From Chrysochromulina tobinii (Eukaryota > Haptophyta > Prymnesiales > Chrysochromulinaceae), in assembly GCA_001275005.1 (NCBI GenBank), contig JWZX01002665.1:1-21551 (forward strand): DNA of 21,551 nucleotides, written 5' to 3'. Within the stretch, counting starts at the first letter, position 1; every line of letters begins with the position of its first letter. Made by a program: the position numbers and the translations under genes. Shown here piece by piece: positions 15,317 through 21,551 of the stretch. Below the pieces are notes generated by a model. It was not told the origin of the DNA. It did no database searches and saw only the letters and a list, made by a program, of their open reading frames with translations.

Positions 15317-16116
15317 GGCGGAGGGTCTTCGATGGCTTGACTGCGGCTCGGTGATCGACGTGTTCATTACGTGTTCAGTATTGCAGGGCGCGGCACCTCG
15401 CGCCTGGCGATGAGCCTCGTCCCGGCGCCAGTGAACGGCGAACCTAGCCTCATGGTGGCATGCACACGCTCGTGCAAATCTTCCGTTTGTGTTTCGGCAG
15501 TGTCGTTATTTGCTGTGGGGCCGCTGCGGGTGTGTGTGTCAGCTGACACTGTAGCGTGCCGGTCTCTGGCTCTCCGGTCTGCCGTTTTTTTATGCGGGCG
15601 GCGCGCGCGGGCGCGCGCCCTCGGCCCTCGCGGGCCTCCGTCGCCGGCACGCGCGCGCGTGACGGTGGAGGACGTGCACCGCCGAGCGCCGTGCTGCGCG
15701 GTGTGTGCTGACTCGTGAAACTGGCGACGGCCCCATGCGACGGCGGCCCACGGCGTGAACCGTGATCTCCACATCTCGGGGGCGTATAAGCTATAACAAG
15801 AACTGGAACGGACGAAAGAGACGGCGGGTTAGCGATTCCGTATCACGCACGTACCGACGGACTGCAGAGACGATACACGTACGCTGTCCGCACAGCCAGG
15901 GCGTCGTCGGTCGAAGTCGGTGCGCGCCGCATCGTAGGAGTGCCGCGGGCCGCTCTCACATAGCGCTACCGTACCGCGCACTCGAGCCGCTGTGGGTCGT
16001 ATCCTTACCGGTATCCTCACCGTAGCTCGTCGCACATGCTCGCTCAGACCCTGCCTCTCCCATCATCATCATCTTACGCGCGCGCCGCCGCCGCCGGCAT
16101 CGGCGGCGTGCGCGCT
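15317..16116. other. 800-bp convergent intergenic region with GC-rich inverted repeats
   Basis: No gene is supported; small ORFs on both strands look random. A near-palindrome of GC dinucleotides centred on GGGCGCGCGCCC lies at about 15598-15622, TACCGGTA at 16006-16013, and a GCC/GGC hairpin at about 16079-16114 directly downstream of the CFAP58 stop. It presumably carries both 3' UTRs. Confidence 0.5.
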
Positions 16117-18770
16117 CTATGTGCCGGGCATGTTGAGGTTGAAGCCACCGCCCGTGAAGCGGTTAAGTGTCGAGCGCGCCTCTTGCACGAGCAGCTCGGT
16201 AGGGATGGCGCGCTCGGCACGGCGCACCTCAGCCGCGTGCTGCTCGCGCTTGCGCTGGTCGTAAAACTTCTTCTTCACCTCTTGTAGCTCCTTGGAGATG
16301 CGAGCGATCTCGTACTTGTACTCGGAGGCCTGCGTATGCGACATGGACAGCTCGGCCTCTAATTGCTCCATCTGCTTGGCGCGCTCGACGAGCGACGCCT
16401 GGAAGGTCGATAGCTGCTCGGCGACCTCGGGGCCGGGCTGGCGCGCGAGGATGTTCTTGAGCTCGAGGTAGAGCTTCTCCTTGTGCCGGATGAGCAGATC
16501 CTTATCGAGCACCTCCTCGGACTTCTCGATTAGCCGCTTCTGGAGCATGTGAGTCTTCTGCACGAGCTCGTACGTGGCCGGGTCGGAGCCCTCGAGCTTG
16601 CGCCACCGGTGCACGTTCATCGGGTTCTCGAGCTCCTCCGAGAGTGCGCGCACCTTGGTGCGCTCGTGCAGCAGCTCGCGCTGCAGCTGGTACACCTCAT
16701 TGCGCAGCGTCTCGACCGACCCCTTTTGGGAAGCCACGCCTCCCAGCTGGCCGCCGAGCTCCCGGATGCGCCGCTTGAGCGCGCGGATGTCCTTGACGCG
16801 CACCTTGTACTGCTGCTCGCCTTTTTGGAGGTTGGACTGCTGGATGCGGATCTTCTCGTACAGCAGCGAGAGCTCCTCGTTACGTCGAATGAGCTGCGTG
16901 CCGAGGATGTCGCGCTCGTTGACGACGACCTCGCACTCCTTGCGCTGTCGCTGATGCTCTTTGTCGGCCTCGTTGATGATCGTGTTGAGCTTGGTCGTCT
17001 CGGCGAGCATCTGGGCCACGTAGTCCTCGCTCTGCTGCTCGCGCGTGCGCAGCTTCCCCAAGTGGTCGCGCAGCAGCTCCTTCTCCTTCTCTACCTTCAT
17101 CCGGTCGAAGTGCTCGCGCACCAAATTCTGGTCTTTGATATGGATCTCCTCCTTCAGCTGCTCGATCTGGTGGTTCATGATCTTGAACTTGCGTTTCATC
17201 TCGGCGATCTCGTCCTGCGACTCGACCAGGTTCTTCGAGTACAGGTTGCGGTCCGAGCGCACCGCCTCGTACAGCGCCTGCTGCTGCTTGAGCTTCGCCT
17301 CGCCCTCGGCGATGCGCTTCTGCAACTGGATAATGGACATCTCGCGCACGCGAACCTCATCGAGCGCCTGGTTGTACTTGCCGCGCGCCTCGGCGGCCTC
17401 GGCGCCGTACTTCTCGCCCTCCTTCTCGAGCAGGTACAGCTGCTTGCGCTGCATGTGCGCCTCGGTCTTGAAGCCCGAAATCTCGAGCTCGAGATTGCGC
17501 CGCGTGTTCTCGCACATGAGGACCTGGTCCATCTGCTTGGCGGTCACGCCCGACGCGAGGATGAGCTTCTTGTTCTGCAGGTCGCGCTCGCGCAGCAGAT
17601 CATCAAGCTCGCGCCGCTCCTTTTCGTGCGCCTCCTTGGCCGCCTCGAGCTTCTCGTCGAGCGCAATGATCTCGAGCTTGGCCGCGTCGCGATCCTTTTC
17701 ATCCGCGAGCAATTCCTTCCGCTTCGCTTCGAGCGCCTTCTCGGCCACCTCGGCGGTCTTCAAGATGCGCTTGAGCTCCGCCTCAGTGCGCGCCTTCTCC
17801 TCCTGGCACAGCTTGAGCTCCACCTGCCGCTGCGCCCCCTCTGTCACCATCTGCTGCAGCGCATGCTGCGCCTCCTCGCACTCGCGTATCAGCTTCGTCG
17901 TCTTGCCGCTGAGCGCGTCCGTCTCCTTGCCGTTCTTGTCCGTCTTGCCGCGCTCCTCGCGCAGCAGGATCTCGAGCTTGGTGCAGCCGTCCTGCGTGCG
18001 CGCGAGCCCGGTAACCTTGTCCTTGATCGCCTGCTGCTTCGCCTCGAGGGCCTCGCGCAGCGTCCGCACCTCCGCCTCGAGTTTCTCATCCTTCTTGCCC
18101 TCCTTCTCCGCCTCGAGCTTGCGCTGGTGTATGACCTCCTTGAGGGCCTCCATCTCCTCGTGGGCCGCAGCTACCTCGCCCTCGATGTTCTCGAGCTTGG
18201 CCAGGTACTGCGTGATCTCCTTTGCGAGGGATTGGATCTGCGCCGCCTGCGCCTCTTTCTCCTTAGCAAGGTCCTGCTTCACCTTGACCAGCTCGTTGAC
18301 CGTGTTCTCCTGCCCGATCGACAGGCCCGCACCCTGCTCGACGAGGCGCGAGAGGTTCTGGATCTCGTGCCTTCAGCTGCTGGATCGTCTCCCTGGCCGC
18401 GCCCCTCCTTCTCGTGCGCAGCGTCCACCATCTTCCACGCCTTCTCGATCTCGCGCTTGAGAGACGCGATCGTGTTCTGGTCCTCTTGCGAGAGCTTGAG
18501 CGCCGTCTGCACCTTGGCGGCATTCGCCACGATTTCCTGGTTCAGCTCGCGGCACTTTTTGATCAGCCGCTTCTCGGATTCGTGCGACTTTTTCAGCGCG
18601 CGGTGCAGCTTGTCATACTCGTTCCGGAAGCGCTCGAGGCTCTTGTCGCCGACAAGCTCCTGCAGCACCTCCTGGAAATCGTTCTCGAGCGCCTCGAAGG
18701 CACCGCTCTCGAAGCCTGGCGCGTTGTCGGTCGCCTTCTTTACGTCGTCCGAGTTCGAAGGCTCTCCCAT
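16117..18770 (-). CDS. CFAP58: Cilia- and flagella-associated protein 58 (CFAP58/CCDC147) with two frame breaks
   Basis: The start is the ATG at 18770 (MGEPSNSDDV...). With two 1-base corrections the reading gives about 883 aa, close to the usual ~870 aa. It is coiled coil almost throughout. Diagnostic runs along the whole length match CFAP58: GDKSLERFRNEYDKLHRAL, ALKLSQEDQNTIASLKREIE, YEAVRSDRNLYSKNLVESQD, ERDILGTQLIRRNEELSLLY, ELENPMNVHRWRKLEGSDP and LARQPGPEVAEQL. The protein is needed for assembly of axonemes and, in animals, sperm flagella. As given, the frame from 18770 ends after 163 aa at 18279; the remainder is open from 18282 in another frame. One extra base lies in the C run at 18402-18405 and another at about 18367-18371. 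The 35 bp between reads in the third frame and still matches the family, so these are single-base insertions, not an intron. The stop TAG is at 16117-16119. Confidence 0.92.
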
Positions 18771-19037
18771 TGCAAGGCGTCGAGGAGGAAACCAGCCGCC
18801 ACAACTCAACAACCGCTCTTCACTGAGCGTCGCCACGGGCGTTTTCGAAAGGGCTGTTTTGCGGCATTTTGTGTCGTATGTGCTCTTCAAATTGGGACGT
18901 CATTTTCACGCTTTTCACAGCCAATGTTTATCATTCACACGAGAAGCCCTGCAGGCCCTGCCAGCGGCGATCGCGAAGCTGCTCGTGCGTGCGTGCGTAC
19001 GATCTCGTGCAGCAAAAAGCCTGCTCTCCTCGAGGCG
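18771..19037. promoter_or_regulatory. Divergent promoter region (CFAP58 / ankyrin-like gene)
   Basis: This 267-bp gap holds GACGTCA at 18896-18902, the same bZIP-type core as in the other divergent promoter at 6083-6089. TTCACAGCCAAT lies at 18914-18925 and includes a CCAAT box at 18921-18925. Ciliary genes are often co-induced, but no RFX-type X-box is obvious here. Confidence 0.45.
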
Positions 19038-20165
19038 ATGGGATTGAGCTCCACAGAGGCACGCGGGGCACAGCCGTCAATGCTCGACCAAAAACGGCGC
19101 GAGGAGCGGTGTGCCATGGCAGCAACGAGTCTGCCGCCTCTGCCCGAGGCGGTGTCAATGTCCACTGATCCGAGGCTCGCGTCGACGCTGACTTCCACCG
19201 ATCAGAAGCTCGTGCGCTTCGCCGAGCTCGGAGACGTCGAAACTCTCGCCTCCAGCTTGGCCCGCGCGAGTGCCCCCGGCCTCGAGGTGGCACTGAATGC
19301 TGCGATCGCGAACCGGCAGGCCGCAGTCGTCCTGATGCTCTTGGAGCGTGGGGCGCTGGCGACTGCCATCGGCGTCTTCCCGTCCGCGCTGCATCGGCCG
19401 GGCCTCACGTATGAGCAGCGCCTCGCGGTGATGGAGATCCTCCTCGGCCACTATCGCGACCTCGCCCTCAGCGCAGCTTCGGAGCATGCGAGCAGTGAAG
19501 GGTCGCTGCCGCGCGCCGGATCGGCAAACAAGGGGCGCAGCGGCCCCTCGGCACGCGACGTCGCGCGCGCGCAGCAAGTATATCGGCATGCAGTCAGCAA
19601 GGTGCTCAACGCGGGCGCGGCTCAGCGCGAGGGCCCTCTCTTGCTCGCAGCACTGGTGCGAGGCGGCCACATGCGCACCGCTTTCGAGGAGCCGGCCTTG
19701 CTGGACCCGACGGTCATCGGGGTGGCGCACCAATGCCTGAGCAAGGCCCTGCAGCTCAACAAGAAAGCCATGCACATCTCATGGAGTGTGGCGCGGCAGT
19801 CCGGTGCCGACGCGGTCGTGTGCGATCTCGTCCGCGTACCAATACGGCGCCACTTTTCTGGCTACCTGCTTGCGCAGCAGCAGCTCCACCTGTGCTCCGC
19901 GGGGCTGAGCTCGATCCCTTGGAGCGTCGCCACGGCCAAGGACTACCCGCGCCCGTTCCGAGCCGCCGCGCGCAGCTTGCTACTCTGCTGGCAACGGGAG
20001 CCGCTGAACAAGCTGCCGCCCGAGATTGCCTATTGCGTGCTCGAGCAACTGGCGGCGCTCACGTATTGGCGGGCCCCGTTGCTCGACTTGGGTGAAGGCG
20101 AGGATATCGTCCCTGTGCCTGGACAACCTCTGTCGAAGCTTTCCAATTACAAGGCGCTGTCGTGA
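19038..20165 (+). CDS. Ankyrin-like repeat protein with C-terminal F-box/SOCS-box-like helix
   Basis: The protein has 375 aa from the ATG at 19038; later ATGs at 19080 and 19116 are possible. The frame is open much further upstream, but that part is the antisense shadow of CFAP58. Residues about 57-107 read as degenerate ankyrin helices: LVRFAELGDVETLASSL, LEVALNAAIANRQAAVVLMLLERGA. Residues 108-300 are further helical pairs without a clear consensus, split by a Ser/Gly/Arg linker (about 148-178). At about 305-340, RPFRAAARSLLLCW and LPPEIAYCVLEQLA resemble the C-terminal box that follows ankyrin repeats in many protist proteins and could recruit a ubiquitin ligase. No catalytic motif is seen. 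Confidence 0.6.
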   Translation: MGLSSTEARGAQPSMLDQKRREERCAMAATSLPPLPEAVSMSTDPRLASTLTSTDQKLVRFAELGDVETLASSLARASAPGLEVALNAAIANRQAAVVLMLLERGALATAIGVFPSALHRPGLTYEQRLAVMEILLGHYRDLALSAASEHASSEGSLPRAGSANKGRSGPSARDVARAQQVYRHAVSKVLNAGAAQREGPLLLAALVRGGHMRTAFEEPALLDPTVIGVAHQCLSKALQLNKKAMHISWSVARQSGADAVVCDLVRVPIRRHFSGYLLAQQQLHLCSAGLSSIPWSVATAKDYPRPFRAAARSLLLCWQREPLNKLPPEIAYCVLEQLAALTYWRAPLLDLGEGEDIVPVPGQPLSKLSNYKALS

Positions 20166-20598
20166 CACGTGCTGCATGATCCGCTGCTCTTGCTTCGAGT
20201 ATGCTGGCGGTTGCGGAGTCGACTCCGCCGGGAGACGCGGAGATAAGGTATTTCGGCCCGCGCGGCCAGCCGCGAGGCGGTTAGGGATGGAGTTTTTCGT
20301 TCAAATCGAATTCACTCGATGAGCTCCGATGGAAAATCTAAATCACGCGATCCGCGCACTTATCTACACACGACACTGTGGACAATCTCGTCTCGCGCTG
20401 TCGTGACTCGCATTCTGTGCGCCCACAGGTGGCTGACCATACGTGACCCTGCCCATTGCCTGATGCCGTCCCGGCACGGCAACGTTGTACCAGCGCCCAC
20501 GAGCGGGCGGGGGGGCAACCGAACAGGGCCCGTGGGCCGCAGCGCGCCTCCCCCAACCACACCGCGACTCTGAGCATCGCCATGCGCCGAGGAGCGGC
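20166..20598. other. 433-bp convergent intergenic region
   Basis: No gene is supported. A perfect 16-bp palindrome GCGGAGTCGACTCCGC lies at 20213-20228, about 50 bp after the ankyrin-like stop, and could form a small 3' UTR hairpin. Nothing else stands out. Confidence 0.5.
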
Positions 20599-21375
20599 TC
20601 AAAGTTCGAGCACGCGCGTGGCGGTGCCCACAAGGTCCTTATGGGCCGAGAACCACCTTGACATCTGAGGGCCCAGCAGCTCCCGCGTCACTAGCGTGCC
20701 CCGGCGAGCTTCTTCGACAGAGCCGTACCGCGCTGCACTAATGAACTGAGGCATGCCGCCTTTGGCTGCAGGCTGCTCCATGACTAGCCGCCCAAAATAG
20801 GAAATGCCCTCCAGTAACATTTGGGACGCGATCTGCTCCTCGAGCTCGGGCGCGGCCGCCTGTATGCGCGCCTCCTCGTGCATCGCTCCGTCGCGCAGCG
20901 TGTAGTGCGAGTAGCGCAAGGCCATGCCGAGTTGGAACTCGCCAAAGCGCGTGTCCGCGAGGACGCGCACGCCCTTACCAAAGAGCAGTGATTGTCCCGT
21001 CGGTAGCACGTCGCCCGGCATCGCCGCACTCGTCAGGCAAACGTGGTAGGCGCTGCCCGGCTCAAGCGCGTTCGCCGTGTACCACGTGAGGAATCGGTTC
21101 ATGTTTTCCTCGGTCTCGAAAAAGGAGGCATTGAACACCTTCCCAGCCTCGTCGACGTGCGACAAGATCCGAAATGGCCGCGAGCTGGCATCCAACTCGC
21201 GGATCGCATTGATGAGAGGAGCAACCGCGGGCTCTGGCGGCACGACCGCCAGAAAGTAGCGCCAAAAGGGCGCGCCGACGATCATGCAACGGCCGCCGCT
21301 CGTGGGAGTGAGGAATGGCATGCGCAGGTGCGAAGGTAGGTGGAAGCCGGAGAGCGAACGCCGAAATAGCCGCAT
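20599..21375 (-). CDS. Uncharacterised protein with two similar halves, possibly dimeric alpha/beta-barrel type
   Basis: The protein has 258 aa from the ATG at 21375 (MRLFRRSLSGF...). The frame is open upstream to a stop at 21541-21543 but has no ATG there. An alternative start is 21321 (MPFLTP). The N-terminus is Arg/Ser-rich and hydrophobic, possibly a mitochondrial or plastid leader. Two segments share a layout, strand then charged helix: VFNASFFETEENMNRFLTWY (about 83-102) and the C-terminal QFISAARYGSVEEARRGTL followed by a helix. This is the pattern of ferredoxin-like ABM or stress-response barrel domains. No active-site residues are recognisable, so the name is only structural. It converges on the ankyrin-like gene. 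Confidence 0.5.
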   Translation of the reverse strand: MRLFRRSLSGFHLPSHLRMPFLTPTSGGRCMIVGAPFWRYFLAVVPPEPAVAPLINAIRELDASSRPFRILSHVDEAGKVFNASFFETEENMNRFLTWYTANALEPGSAYHVCLTSAAMPGDVLPTGQSLLFGKGVRVLADTRFGEFQLGMALRYSHYTLRDGAMHEEARIQAAAPELEEQIASQMLLEGISYFGRLVMEQPAAKGGMPQFISAARYGSVEEARRGTLVTRELLGPQMSRWFSAHKDLVGTATRVLEL

Positions 21376-21551
21376 AAAAAAAGAACGCGGAGGCGGCCGA
21401 CCGCGCGCGCGACCGGGACCGGGAACCGCGATCAAGTTCGTCAAAAAGTCGTACCGGTACCCAGATCTCGACGCTGCGCTCCCAGGTCGGCTTCGCCGCG
21501 GCCGTTGCGCATGCCCGCCTCCGCCTCTCGCGCCTCGAGCTTATCGGGGGT
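21376..21551. promoter_or_regulatory. 5' flank of the last minus-strand gene
   Basis: TACCGGTA lies at 21452-21459, 77 bp upstream of the ATG at 21375. A run of A (about 21375-21382), CGCGCGCG and GACCGGGACCGGGA repeats also occur. An upstream exon beyond the window cannot be ruled out. Confidence 0.35.

Noticed and set aside
15598-15622. GC dinucleotide near-palindrome as an RNA gene or terminator
   Set aside because: It is simple GC alternation in a GC-rich genome with no flanking RNA-gene features.
18279-18405. Programmed ribosomal frameshifting in CFAP58
   Set aside because: Two separate shifts in the same direction within 35 bp, with no slippery heptamer seen, are far better explained by sequence errors or mutations.
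16549-19047. 832-aa Leu/Arg-rich plus-strand ORF
   Set aside because: It is exactly antisense to CFAP58; a Leu-rich composition is expected opposite Glu/Lys/Gln-rich coiled-coil codons (CTC opposite GAG).
1-21551. Giant-virus or prokaryotic origin of the window
   Set aside because: A flagellar axoneme gene, divergent promoters with TATA/CCAAT-type elements, absence of ribosome binding sites and eukaryotic domain types argue for a nuclear genome; no viral hallmark gene was seen.

Overview
This is nuclear DNA of a GC-rich, intron-poor, compact unicellular eukaryote. The firmest clue is a cilia- and flagella-associated protein gene (CFAP58), so the organism or its ancestry is flagellated. A Pro-rich/His-repeat membrane protein, secretory or plastid-type leaders and uninterrupted ORFs suggest a flagellate alga. 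A haptophyte is my best guess and a pelagophyte-type stramenopile the alternative; the lineage cannot be proved from this window. I found no rRNA, tRNA, CRISPR array or recognisable transposase.

Layout. Three minus-strand genes lie head to tail from 1 to 6021: a partial TRPM-type SLOG (LSDAT) plus NUDT9 ADP-ribose hydrolase fusion running off the left edge (<1-2548), a fold-type III PLP decarboxylase (2922-4406) and an F-box-like protein (4474-6021). A divergent promoter (6022-6346) leads to plus-strand genes: an armadillo/HEAT-like protein (6347-7639), a His-repeat/Pro-rich single-pass membrane protein (8139-9269) and a GDSL/SGNH hydrolase (10041-10754). Two minus-strand genes follow, both with hydrophobic leaders: a protein weakly resembling low-molecular-weight tyrosine phosphatase without the catalytic Cys (10874-12067), and a NYN/PIN-like putative nuclease with a poly-Gln tract (12374-14293). 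A plus-strand coiled-coil protein of unknown function (14498-15316) starts from a TATA-containing divergent promoter. CFAP58 (16117-18770, minus) carries two single-base frame breaks. An ankyrin-like protein (19038-20165, plus) diverges from it. An unrecognised protein with two similar halves (20599-21375, minus) closes the window.

How they fit together. There is no operon-like pathway. The item of greatest interest is the first gene. It joins the ligand-sensing SLOG module of TRPM channels directly to a Nudix ADP-ribose hydrolase with an intact catalytic box, with no channel between them. This suggests a sense-and-destroy ADP-ribose switch, or a TRPM2-like channel with permuted domain order if membrane segments lie beyond the left edge. 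Other notable signals are a duplicated and apparently protein-constrained C-terminal tail after the His-repeat gene, an enriched TACCGGTA palindrome near gene starts, and a TTCACAGCCA motif upstream of three genes.
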